The notes under the pieces were generated by a model, which searched no databases, was not told where the DNA came from, and saw only the letters and a program-made list of their open reading frames with translations. 64,000 nt of DNA, taken from positions 62,001 through 126,000 of the forward strand of contig NZ_JAERRG010000004.1 of assembly GCF_016741935.1 (NCBI RefSeq), in the 5' to 3' direction. This stretch comes from Streptomyces endocoffeicus. Its GTDB lineage: Bacteria; Actinomycetota; Actinomycetes; Streptomycetales; Streptomycetaceae. Positions 8,028 to 15,844 of the stretch are shown here, in pieces. Numbering within the stretch: position 1 is the stretch's first letter; the number at the start of each line of letters is the position of its first letter. A program made the translations under genes and the position numbers.

Positions 8028-8906
8028 CTATTCTTCCACGGCCCGGTCCGGCCGCCCAAATCGGGCCCCACCGGTCGCCCCACCGGTCGCCCCGCCGGTC
8101 GCCCCACCAGTCGCCCCGCCGGTCCCGGGCAGCTCCTCCCAGCCCAGCTCGGCCAGGAGCGCGCGGTCGTGCTTGTCGAGCGTCGCCGGGTCGCAGCGCT
8201 CGATCAGATCGGGGCGGTTCTCGCTGGTGCGGCGGAACGCCTCGTCCCGGCGCCAGCGGGCGACCCTGCCGTGGTGGCCGCTGATCAGCACCTCCGGGAT
8301 GGCGCGGCCGCGCCACTCCGGGGGCTTGGTGTAGACGGGCCCCTCCAGGAGGTCGGCCATCGTGCCGGGGGCGAAGGAGTCGTCGCGGTGCGACTCGGCA
8401 TTGCCCAGCACGCCCGGCAGCAGCCGGGCCACCGCCTCGGTGATCACCAGCACCGCGGCCTCGCCGCCGGCCAGGACGTAGTCGCCGATCGAGACCTCGT
8501 GGACCTCCAGCCGCTCGCCGTACTCCTCGATCACCCGGCGGTCGATGCCCTCGTAGCGGGCGGGCGCGAAGACCAGCCAGGGGCGCTCGGCGAGCTCGAC
8601 GGCGAGGGCCTGGGTGAACGCGCGGCCGCTCGGGGTCGGCACGATCAGCGTGGGCTTGACCAGCCCCTCGGCCTCGCCCGACGCCATGATCGAATCAAGC
8701 GCCTCGCCCCAGGGCTCGGGCTTCATCACCATGCCGGGGCCGCCGCCGTACGGGGTGTCGTCGACCGTGTTGTGCCGGTCGTGCGTCCAGGCGCGCAGAT
8801 CGTGGACCCGCACGTCGAGCCGGCCGCGGGCGCGGGCCTTGCCGACCAGCGAGACGTTCAGCGGCTCCAGGTACTCGGGGAAGATCGTGACGACATCGAG
8901 CCTCAT
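8028..8906 (-). CDS. trmD: tRNA (guanine-N1-)-methyltransferase TrmD
   Basis: 292 residues. TrmD makes m1G37 next to the anticodon, preventing +1 frameshifting. The SPOUT domain is complete: [41 protein letters not shown], and the knot region [47 protein letters not shown] is the C-terminal tRNA-binding domain. After the normal C-terminus comes a Gly/Ala/Thr repeat tail of about 20 residues and a short basic/acidic end. The ATG overlaps the rimM stop by four bases (ATGA). Confidence 0.96.
   Translation of the reverse strand: MRLDVVTIFPEYLEPLNVSLVGKARARGRLDVRVHDLRAWTHDRHNTVDDTPYGGGPGMVMKPEPWGEALDSIMASGEAEGLVKPTLIVPTPSGRAFTQALAVELAERPWLVFAPARYEGIDRRVIEEYGERLEVHEVSIGDYVLAGGEAAVLVITEAVARLLPGVLGNAESHRDDSFAPGTMADLLEGPVYTKPPEWRGRAIPEVLISGHHGRVARWRRDEAFRRTSENRPDLIERCDPATLDKHDRALLAELGWEELPGTGGATGGATGGATGGATGGARFGRPDRAVEE
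8068..8127 (-). repeat. 12-bp tandem repeat encoding the TrmD C-terminal GATG tail
   Basis: Five consecutive 12-bp units (plus strand CCACCGGTCGCC and close variants) code for TrmD residues reading GTGGATGGATGGATGGATGG. The tail follows the structured domain and looks like replication slippage within a coding end. Confidence 0.88.
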
Positions 8907-9571
8907 GACGGCTCATCCTCACGGCGGCCCGCGGTGTCGCCCTTACCGTCGTCGCCCGCGGTCTCACCGCTGTCCGCGACCGCGCCCTTACCGTTGCCCG
9001 CGGTCTCGTCCTTACGGCTGCCCGCGATCTCGTCCTTACGGCTGCCCGCGATCTCCGCCTCGGCCTCGTCGAGCAGGCCCGGCGGCGGGTCGATCACGGC
9101 GCGCTGCGCCTCCAGATCGATCTCCGGCACGACCTCGGAGACGAACGGGATCATCGCCTCACTCCCGTCGGGGCGCTTCACGACCAGCAGGTCCTGGTAC
9201 GGCAGATGGGAGATCTCGGAGATCCGTCCGACCTCCGTGCCGTCCATGGTGACCACATCGAGGTCGATCAGCTGATGGTCGTAGAACTCCTCGGGATCCT
9301 CGGGGAGTTCCTCCGGATCGACCTCCGCGATCAGCAGGATGTTGCGCAGCGCCTCCGCGGCGGTGCGGTCGCGTACGCCCTCGAAGCGCAGCAGCAGCCG
9401 ACCGCTGTGCACCCGGCCGGACTCGATGGTCAGCGGCCCGGCCGAGGCGGGCTCGGTGGCCAGCACGGCGCCCGGGCCGAGCCGCAGCTCCGGCTCGTCC
9501 GTCCGCACCTCGACGGTGACCTCGCCCTTGATGCCATGGGCACGGCCGATCCGGGCGACAACCAACTGCAC
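8903..9571 (-). CDS. rimM: Ribosome maturation factor RimM
   Basis: 222 residues from a GTG start ([17 protein letters not shown]), preceded by AAGGGA about nine bases upstream. The N-terminal RimM barrel is followed by the PRC-barrel domain ([41 protein letters not shown]). RimM binds S19 and assists 30S head maturation. The last ~50 residues are a charged tail with imperfect repeats ([18 protein letters not shown]) absent from shorter family members, probably disordered. Stop and trmD start overlap. Confidence 0.95.
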   Translation of the reverse strand: MQLVVARIGRAHGIKGEVTVEVRTDEPELRLGPGAVLATEPASAGPLTIESGRVHSGRLLLRFEGVRDRTAAEALRNILLIAEVDPEELPEDPEEFYDHQLIDLDVVTMDGTEVGRISEISHLPYQDLLVVKRPDGSEAMIPFVSEVVPEIDLEAQRAVIDPPPGLLDEAEAEIAGSRKDEIAGSRKDETAGNGKGAVADSGETAGDDGKGDTAGRREDEPS

Positions 9572-9652
9572 GATGCGATGTCCCTTCACACACACGGGCC
9601 GGGGACGGCCCAAAGCCCTCCCCGGCCCGTGCCGGTGCTCTTCTTGATCGCC

Positions 9653-9892
9653 TCAGCGGACCTGATCGACGTCGACGAGGTCGACGCGGATCCCACGGCC
9701 GCCGATGGCGCCCACGACGGTGCGCAGGGCGCGTGCGGTGCGGCCGTTACGGCCGATCACCTTGCCGAGGTCATCGGGGTGCACCCGGACCTCCAGCACC
9801 CGCCCGCGCCGCAGGTTGCGCGAGGCCACCTGCACCTCGTCGGGGTTGTCGACGATGCCCTTCACCAGGTGCTCGAGGGCCTCCTCGAGCAT
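9653..9892 (-). CDS. khpA: KhpA-type KH-domain RNA-binding protein
   Basis: 79 residues, a single KH domain with the GxxG loop in HPDDLGKVIGRNGRTARALRTVV. Proteins of this family bind RNA and, as KhpA in Firmicutes, influence cell division and translation; here the role is inferred from family and from its place between rpsP and rimM. It starts 2 bp after the rpsP stop. Confidence 0.93.
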   Translation of the reverse strand: MLEEALEHLVKGIVDNPDEVQVASRNLRRGRVLEVRVHPDDLGKVIGRNGRTARALRTVVGAIGGRGIRVDLVDVDQVR

Positions 9893-9894
9893 CC

Positions 9895-10338
9895 TCAGGC
9901 CTCAGTCGACGCGGTGGACTCGGCGGACCCGGCCGCCTCGTCCGACTTCTTGTCGGCCTTCTTCGCCTTCGGAGTGATCGCCTCACCCTTCGGCTCGTCA
10001 CCGGCGTCCTTGGCGGCCGCCTCGAACAGCGCGCGCTTGTCGGCCTTCGGCTCGGCGACCTTCATCGGAGCCGGGGCGGGCAGACCCTTGAACTTCTGCC
10101 AGTCGCCGGTGACCTTCAGGATGGCCAGCACCGGCTCGGTCGGCTGCGCGCCGACCTTCAGCCAGTGCTGCACACGCTCCGAGTCCACCTCGATGCGCGA
10201 CGGGTTCTGCACCGGGTGGTACAGACCGATCTCCTCGATCGCCCGGCCGTCACGGCGGGTGCGGGAGTCGGCGATGACGATGCGGTAGTGGGGCGACCGG
10301 ATCTTGCCCAGACGCTTCAGCTTGATCTTGACTGCCAC
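9895..10338 (-). CDS. rpsP: 30S ribosomal protein S16
   Basis: 147 residues from a GTG start ([20 protein letters not shown]), with AGGAGA upstream. The S16 core occupies the first ~85 residues ([39 protein letters not shown]). A long Lys/Ala/Glu-rich tail ([14 protein letters not shown]) is typical of actinobacterial S16. It is the first gene of the operon running through khpA, rimM, trmD and rplS. The frame is open upstream of the GTG, but no S16-like sequence is found there. Confidence 0.96.
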   Translation of the reverse strand: MAVKIKLKRLGKIRSPHYRIVIADSRTRRDGRAIEEIGLYHPVQNPSRIEVDSERVQHWLKVGAQPTEPVLAILKVTGDWQKFKGLPAPAPMKVAEPKADKRALFEAAAKDAGDEPKGEAITPKAKKADKKSDEAAGSAESTASTEA

Positions 10339-10493
10339 GGAAGTGGTGTCTCCTGGTCTTGACGTGGTTGAGCACTGCGACGTGCCGCGTGGGGTTGCGG
10401 TACCCGAGTGCCCGATGGACGCGTCAGCCGGAGGAGAGAGGGGTCCTGGTCGACTGTCGAGTACAGCGAACCATTGTGCCACACCGTGACAGG

Positions 10494-11087
10494 TCAGCCG
10501 ACCGCGGCCACCGGCTCCGGAATGCGGAACGGCTTCCCGCATCCACCGCACATGATCGGCGCCTGGGCCAGCACCGATGGGACGACGCGGACATTGCGCC
10601 CGCAGTCGCACACCGCCTTGACCCGGACCCCGCCACCGGACGAGCCGTGGCGCGCGGCGGGCCCGCGGAAGGTGCGGGAGGTCTCGGCGGTGGTCGCCAC
10701 GGTGTGCGCCTTGAGCGCGCGCTGGAGGCGTTCGATCGTCGTCCGGTACCGCTTTCTCGCCTCGGGGCTGAGGGTGACCAGCGAGAAGCCGCTGCTGGGA
10801 TGCGGCTCCTCGGGGTGGTCGAGCCCCAGCTCCTCGGCGATCGCCAGGAACCGGCGGTTGTGGTAGCGGCCGGCGCGTGAGGTGTCACGGACACCGCGGG
10901 CAGCGGCGATCCCATGCACTGCCTCATGCAGCAGCCGTTCGAAGGAGAGCTCGGCGCCACATGCGGACGACGATTCTCCGATCAGCGATTCGGGCGCGGC
11001 GAGATCTGGCAGCTCGGGGTGGTGCCGTTGAATATCGGCCCACGCCTGCGCCAGCTCTGCGGCGAGAACAGGTGGTGTCGTGCTCAC
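10494..11087 (-). CDS. SprT-like zinc metallopeptidase-family protein with C-terminal zinc ribbon
   Basis: 197 residues. An HExxH-type motif occurs as [15 protein letters not shown], and [18 protein letters not shown] resembles the SprT-like domain where a third metal ligand is found downstream. The C-terminus has two cysteine pairs (CDCGRNVRV and [14 protein letters not shown]), a zinc ribbon. SprT-like proteins relate to Spartan DNA-protein-crosslink proteases; activity here is inference. It starts with GTG and has no clear ribosome-binding site. No partner gene is evident; it lies between rpsP and proS. Confidence 0.75.
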   Translation of the reverse strand: MSTTPPVLAAELAQAWADIQRHHPELPDLAAPESLIGESSSACGAELSFERLLHEAVHGIAAARGVRDTSRAGRYHNRRFLAIAEELGLDHPEEPHPSSGFSLVTLSPEARKRYRTTIERLQRALKAHTVATTAETSRTFRGPAARHGSSGGGVRVKAVCDCGRNVRVVPSVLAQAPIMCGGCGKPFRIPEPVAAVG

Positions 11088-11246
11088 GTCGTGCTAACGA
11101 GCGGGACCGGTCCGGTGTTCCGATTCCGGGGCATCCCAAATAATTTGCACGTACCAGTCAGTTCACGGTGATGTACGACGACGAGGGGCGGGTGCGTAAA
11201 TGTATGGATGAGCCACGCACCGCGCACCAAGCCGGTACGTACCGGT

Positions 11247-11298
11247 TCAGTAGGCCCTCGCGACGTCAGTTCGGGCGACGTCAGTAGGCTCTCGCGAC
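11247..11298 (-). repeat. Echo of the proS 3' end 34 bp downstream
   Basis: The last 18 bases of proS (minus strand GTCGCGAGAGCCTACTGA) recur 34 bp further downstream with one change (GTCGCGAGGGCCTACTGA), including the stop codon. GACGTCAG fills part of the unit, so this is a 34-bp tandem duplication with an incomplete second copy. Confidence 0.85.
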
Positions 11299-12696
11299 GA
11301 ACGCGACGTTACCGGGGGCGTCGTCGGCGTCCGGCACCGCCCCGTCCTCGGTGACCAGACAGCGCACGGACACGGACCGCTCGGCGAGCGCCGCCTCGCC
11401 CTCCGGCCCCAGGTCCGCCCACCGGATGCGGGCCCAGCCGCCCGCGGCCGCGGCCTCGGCGGCCTCCCCCAAGGTCGTCACGTCCGTGGTGCGCGCCTTA
11501 CGGCGCTCACGGGCCTGTCGCAGCAGCAGCGCCTGGTCCTCCTCCAGGACCTTGGGCAGCAGCTCCGGCAGCAGCTCGGCGCGCACCGGCTCCTTGCCGC
11601 CGGGGATCCGCCTGACCACCATCGCGGTGCCGCCCTCCAGGTCGCGCGGGCCGACCTCGACCCGGACCGGCACGCCCTTGAGCTCCCAGTCGACCGCGCG
11701 TCGGCCGAAGGGGGTGTCCGTACGGTCGTCGACGTGGACCCGCACGCCCGCCGCGGTGAGCAGCTCGCCGATCTCGCGGACCTTGGCGAGCACCGCGTCA
11801 TCGCCCTTGATCGCCAGCACCACGACCTGGATCGGGGCCAGCCTCGGCGGGATCCGCAGACCGTTGTCGTCACCGTGCATCATCACCAGCGCGCCGACCA
11901 TCCGGGTCGTGCTGCCCCAGGAGGTCTGCCAGACCAGTTCCTGCTCGCCGTCCTTGGACAGATAGCTGGTGTGGAAGGCCCGGGCGAAGTTCTGGCCGAG
12001 CTCATGGCTGGTGCCCAGCTGGAGCGCCTTGCCGTCACCCATCATCCCTTCGAGGGTGAGGGTGTTGAGGGCGCCGGCGAACCGCTCCCGGGCGGTCTTG
12101 CGGCCCAGGACCACGTCCATCGCCAGGACGTCTTCCATGAACCGGGCGTAGACCTCGCGGTGGATCCGGGCGGCGAAGGCCCGGGCGTCCTCGTACGACG
12201 CGTGCGCGGTGTGGCCCTCCTGCCACAGGAACTCGGTCGTCCGCAGGAACAGCCGCGGCCGCAGCTCCCAGCGCACCACATTGGCCCACTGGTTGATCAG
12301 CAGCGGCAGATCGCGGTAGCTCTGCACCCACTTGGAGAAGTACTCGTTGACGATCGTCTCGGAGGTGGGCCGGACGACGACCGGCTCCTCGAGCTCCTTA
12401 CCGCCGCCATGGGTGACGACCGCGAGCTCCGGCGCGAACCCCTCGACGTGATCGGCCTCCTTGGCCAGATACGACTGCGGGATGAAGAGCGGGAAGTACG
12501 CGTTCTGGACGCCGACCGCCTTGATGCGAGCGTCCATGTCCTGCTGCATCCGCTCCCACAGCCCGTACCCGTACGGTCGGATCACCATCGTGCCGCGCAC
12601 CGGCCCGTTGTCGGCCAGTTCGGCCTTGTTGATCACGTCCTGGTACCAGCGGGGGAAGTCCTCCGCCTGGGGGGTGAGCACGGGAGCCTTAGCCAT
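11281..12696 (-). CDS. proS: Prolyl-tRNA synthetase, archaeal/eukaryotic type
   Basis: 471 residues. This is the short class II ProRS: motif 2 is RTTEFLWQEGHTAH, there is no bacterial editing (INS) insertion between motifs 2 and 3, an anticodon-binding domain follows (IQVVVLAIKGDDAVLAKV), and the protein ends in FVARAY with the C-terminal tyrosine typical of this class. It charges tRNA-Pro. Streptomyces genomes usually carry a bacterial-type, editing-competent ProRS near nusA/infB, so this may be a second enzyme or the only one; the window cannot tell. Its promoter region is shared divergently with the methyltransferase gene. Confidence 0.93.
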   Translation of the reverse strand: MAKAPVLTPQAEDFPRWYQDVINKAELADNGPVRGTMVIRPYGYGLWERMQQDMDARIKAVGVQNAYFPLFIPQSYLAKEADHVEGFAPELAVVTHGGGKELEEPVVVRPTSETIVNEYFSKWVQSYRDLPLLINQWANVVRWELRPRLFLRTTEFLWQEGHTAHASYEDARAFAARIHREVYARFMEDVLAMDVVLGRKTARERFAGALNTLTLEGMMGDGKALQLGTSHELGQNFARAFHTSYLSKDGEQELVWQTSWGSTTRMVGALVMMHGDDNGLRIPPRLAPIQVVVLAIKGDDAVLAKVREIGELLTAAGVRVHVDDRTDTPFGRRAVDWELKGVPVRVEVGPRDLEGGTAMVVRRIPGGKEPVRAELLPELLPKVLEEDQALLLRQARERRKARTTDVTTLGEAAEAAAAGGWARIRWADLGPEGEAALAERSVSVRCLVTEDGAVPDADDAPGNVAFVARAY

Positions 12697-12850
12697 GGCG
12701 CCGATCGTACGGCCCGGGGGTACCGAACCGTGAATCGGAATAAAACGAGCCGATCACTGCCGGCCACCGCCCGCGCCACGCCCGCGCCACCCCTGCGGCC
12801 GTCCGGTGGCCCGGCGGAGGTCAGGGGGGCGGTTCGGGGAGCGAGGCGTA

Positions 12851-12990
12851 CGCACAGGTGTGCGGGGGCGCACAAAGGGGGCACGCAAGCACGGCCGTGA
12901 AACCTCTGGACGCGGGGACGGATGCGGAGTTCCCTGGCATTTGGGGGTGGGACGTCACAACGCACAACGGGGGAAACGCACAACGGGGGA
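12851..12990. promoter_or_regulatory. Divergent proS/methyltransferase intergenic region with palindrome and 16-bp tandem repeat
   Basis: The 347-bp gap between the divergent genes carries a palindrome CGCACA-GG-TGTGCG at 12851-12864, a degenerate element GCGCACAAAGGGGG near 12869, and a perfect tandem 16-bp repeat AACGCACAACGGGGGA at 12959-12974 and 12975-12990. The three CGCACAA-GGGGG elements share a core and face the methyltransferase start 54 bp further on. A regulator binding site is plausible; none is identified. Confidence 0.5.
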
Positions 12991-13043
12991 TGTGACACCG
13001 AATCTGACGACGGCACTGCTCTTCGCTGATTGGGGCCCTTTCG

Positions 13044-13919
13044 ATGACATCTACGCTCGTACGGCGGCACCGCCCGCGCCCCGCCTCGTCGTGGACGACG
13101 GACGCGCACGCCCGCACCCGCGACTGGGCGGAGATCCAGGAGCGGATGCTGGTCCCGCTGTACGAGGCCGTGTACGAACGGCTGGACGTCGGCGCCGGAA
13201 CGCGTCTGCTGGGCCTGGGCTGCGGCTCCGGGCTCGCCCTCCTCATCGCGGCCGCGCGCGGCGCCGCGGTCTGCGGGGTGGACACGGACGAGCGGCGCCT
13301 GGACCTCGCGCGGGATCGGCTGACCGCCGCGGGCACGCCGGGCGACCGGGCGCGGCCCGCCCGGCTGGGTCTCGGCGGCCCGGAGAGCCCCTGCGTGCGG
13401 GAGGCCGCGGCGGACGCGGCGTTCACGGTGGTGACCGCCTTCGAGCCGCTGTCCGCCCTGGGCGCGGGAAGCCCCGGTGCGACGGTGTCCGCCGCCGCGT
13501 CCACGCTCGCGGCCGCCGCGGCCCGCACAGAGCGCGGCGGGGCCGTGGTGCTCGCCGGATGGGGTCCGCCGGAGCGCTGCGCCACCTCCGGGGTGCTGCG
13601 GGTGGGCGCCCGGCTCGCCGACCCCATGTGTTCCCCCGCGCGCTGGCGGCTCTGCGGCCGGGACGACCTGGAGGAGCTGGCCGCGCGGGCGGGTCTGCGG
13701 CCGGACGGCTCTGGCCGGGTGGCCTGCCCGTTCGGGTACGCCGACATGGACAGCGCGGTGCGCGGGCTGCTGTCGACGGGGCTGTTCGACGCGGCGGAGC
13801 GGGCCACGGATCCGACCCAGGTCCGTAAGGAGATCACCGAGGCGCTGCACCCGCATCAGCGGGCGGACGGCACAGTGTGGATGCCGAACGTCTTCCGCTA
13901 TCTGATCTGCCGCGTCTGA
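13044..13919 (+). CDS. SAM-dependent methyltransferase of unknown substrate
   Basis: 291 residues with a class I Rossmann fold: motif I LLGLGCGSGLALLIAAARG (residues ~54-72) binds SAM and CGVDTDERRLDLAR is motif II. The C-terminal half (DDLEELAARAGLRPDG and FGYADMDSAVRGLLSTGLFDAAERATD) resembles small-molecule methyltransferases. No biosynthetic genes adjoin it, so the substrate is unknown. It is followed by a strong bidirectional terminator separating it from ffh. Confidence 0.8.
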   Translation: MTSTLVRRHRPRPASSWTTDAHARTRDWAEIQERMLVPLYEAVYERLDVGAGTRLLGLGCGSGLALLIAAARGAAVCGVDTDERRLDLARDRLTAAGTPGDRARPARLGLGGPESPCVREAAADAAFTVVTAFEPLSALGAGSPGATVSAAASTLAAAAARTERGGAVVLAGWGPPERCATSGVLRVGARLADPMCSPARWRLCGRDDLEELAARAGLRPDGSGRVACPFGYADMDSAVRGLLSTGLFDAAERATDPTQVRKEITEALHPHQRADGTVWMPNVFRYLICRV

Positions 13920-13931
13920 ACCGGGCCATCG

Positions 13932-13969
13932 CGTAAGGCCCCTGACGCGGTGTGCGCAGGGGCCTTACG
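13932..13969. terminator. Bidirectional terminator between methyltransferase and ffh
   Basis: A perfect 13-bp inverted repeat (CGTAAGGCCCCTG and complement) with a 12-base loop lies between the two convergent genes. Confidence 0.85.
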
Positions 13970-13982
13970 GTTCGCTCGTACG

Positions 13983-14026
13983 GGGGCGGCTCGGGAGCCG
14001 GGGCGGCTCGGGAGCCGGGGCGGCTC
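13983..14026 (-). repeat. 17-bp tandem repeat abutting the ffh stop codon
   Basis: Two full 17-bp units (GGGGCGGCTCGGGAGCC) and a partial third, whose last bases overlap the ffh stop (plus strand GGGGCGGCTCAGCCC). Each unit also contains a small GGCTC/GAGCC palindrome. Confidence 0.8.
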
Positions 14027-15572
14027 AGCCCATGAACTTCTTGAACTCGTCGGGGAGTTCGAAGTCCTGACCGCCCTGGTCGCCGTTGGGCAGCCCGAAC
14101 GCGCCGCCCTGCTCGCGGCGTGCCGCGGCGGCCTGCTCGTCGGCCTTGCGCTTCATGGGGTTGCCCGAGCGCTGCTTGCCCTTGGCCTTCTTCTGCTGCT
14201 TGCCCTTGCGCTTGTTGGCGCCGCCCATGCCTGGCATGCCCGGCATCCCGGGCATCCCCGGCATGCCGCCCTGGGCCATCTTCGACATCATCTTGCGTGC
14301 GTCGAAGAACCGCTCCACCAGGTTCTTGACCGCGCTCACCTCGACGCCGGAACCGCGCGCGATACGGGCGCGGCGCGAGCCGTTGATGATCGTCGGGTCC
14401 TGGCGCTCGCCAGGGGTCATCGACTTGATGATGGCCGCGGTGCGGTCCACATCCCGCTCGTCCAGGTTGTTGATCTGGTCCTTCATCTGGCCCATGCCCG
14501 GCAGCATGCCGAGCAGCTTGGAGATGGAGCCCATCTTGCGGACCTGCTCCATCTGCGCCAGGAAGTCGTCGAGCGTGAACTCCTTGGGGCCCTTCGCCAG
14601 CTTGGCCGCCATCTTCTCGGCCTCTTGCTGGCTGAAGGTCTGCTCGGCCTTCTCGATCAGGCTGAGCATGTCGCCCATGCCGAGGATGCGGGACGCCATA
14701 CGGTCCGGGTGGAACGCGTCGAAGTCGTCCAGCTTCTCGCCGTTGGAGGCGAACATGATCTGGCGGCCGGTGACATGCGCGATGGACAGCGCGGCACCGC
14801 CGCGCGCGTCGCCGTCCAGCTTGGAGAGCACCACACCGTCGAAGCCGACGCCGTCGCGGAACGCCTCCGCGGTGTTCACCGCGTCCTGGCCGATCATCGC
14901 GTCGACGACGAAGAGGACCTCGTCCGGGCGGACCGCGTCGCGGATGTCGGCCGCCTGCCGCATCAGCTCCTCGTCGATGCCGAGGCGGCCCGCGGTGTCG
15001 ACGATCACGACGTCGTGCTGCTTGGTACGGGCGAACTCGATCGAGTCCTGCGCCACCTTCACCGGGTCGCCGACGCCGTTGCCCGGCTCGGGGGCGAAGA
15101 CGGCCACACCGGCCCGCTCCGCGACCACCGAGAGCTGGTTGACCGCGTTGGGGCGCTGGAGGTCACAGGCGACGAGCAGCGGGGTGTGGCCCTGACCGTT
15201 CAGCCAGCGGCCGAGCTTTCCGGCGAGCGTGGTCTTACCGGCGCCCTGCAGACCCGCGAGCATGATCACGGTCGGCGGCTGCTTGGCGAAGCGGAGGCGC
15301 CGGGCCTCGCCGCCGAGGATGCCGACGAGCTCCTCATTGACGATCTTGATGACCTGCTGGGCGGGGTTGAGCGCCTGGGAGACCTCCGCGCCGAGGCTGC
15401 GCTCCTTGATCTGCTTGATGAACGCCCGGACGACGGGCAGCGCCACGTCGGCTTCGAGCAGGGCGATCCGGATCTCGCGTGCCGTGGCGTCGATGTCCGC
15501 CTCGCTGAGGCGTCCCTTGCCCCGGAGGTTCTTGAAAGTCGCTGCGAGGCGATCGGAGAGGGTATCGAACAC
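14025..15572 (-). CDS. ffh: Signal recognition particle GTPase Ffh
   Basis: 515 residues from a GTG start. Order: N domain (1-90), G domain with GLQGAGKTTLAGKLGRWL, DTAGRLGIDEELM and LSKLDGDARGGAAL, then the Met-rich M domain (GMGDMLSLIEKAEQTF, ISKLLGMLPGMGQM) that binds signal peptides and SRP RNA. The tail contains MPGMPGMPGMPGMG repeats and a basic KRKGKQQKKAKGKQ stretch. It targets ribosome-nascent-chain complexes to FtsY, which is also in this window. Tandem repeats begin at the stop codon. Confidence 0.97.
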   Translation of the reverse strand: MFDTLSDRLAATFKNLRGKGRLSEADIDATAREIRIALLEADVALPVVRAFIKQIKERSLGAEVSQALNPAQQVIKIVNEELVGILGGEARRLRFAKQPPTVIMLAGLQGAGKTTLAGKLGRWLNGQGHTPLLVACDLQRPNAVNQLSVVAERAGVAVFAPEPGNGVGDPVKVAQDSIEFARTKQHDVVIVDTAGRLGIDEELMRQAADIRDAVRPDEVLFVVDAMIGQDAVNTAEAFRDGVGFDGVVLSKLDGDARGGAALSIAHVTGRQIMFASNGEKLDDFDAFHPDRMASRILGMGDMLSLIEKAEQTFSQQEAEKMAAKLAKGPKEFTLDDFLAQMEQVRKMGSISKLLGMLPGMGQMKDQINNLDERDVDRTAAIIKSMTPGERQDPTIINGSRRARIARGSGVEVSAVKNLVERFFDARKMMSKMAQGGMPGMPGMPGMPGMGGANKRKGKQQKKAKGKQRSGNPMKRKADEQAAAARREQGGAFGLPNGDQGGQDFELPDEFKKFMG

Positions 15573-15681
15573 GGTGGTCGCGAATCCTTCGGTCGGATGT
15601 CGGGTCGGTGGTCGGCCTCCAAGGGTATCCGCCCATTGCGCGAACGGTCTGCCCCCGGGTTTGCGGCGCGATCCTGGTTCC

Positions 15682-15844
15682 GGGGGCTCCGCCCCCGTTC
15701 CCCCGCCGGGGCTCCGCCCCGGACCCCGCTCCTCAAACGCCGGAGGGGCTGAGATGCTCCCCGAACACCGGAGGGGCTGGGATGCCGCTCCTCACACCCC
15801 GGAGGAGCTCAATCATGCCCTCAAGCGCCGGGTGGGCTGGTCAG
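15682..15844. repeat. Streptomyces-type GC-rich intergenic repeats running into the glnD 3' end
   Basis: Two palindromes (CGGGGGCTCCGCCCCCG at 15682-15698; CCGGGGCTCCGCCCCGG at 15707-15723) precede four degenerate ~28-bp units (CCTCAAACGCCGGAGGGGCTG and variants). The last unit covers the end of glnD, so its TGA lies within the repeat (minus strand CCACCCGGCGCTTGA). From memory this motif is dispersed widely in Streptomyces intergenic DNA. The palindromes may also serve as ffh/glnD boundary hairpins. Confidence 0.75.
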
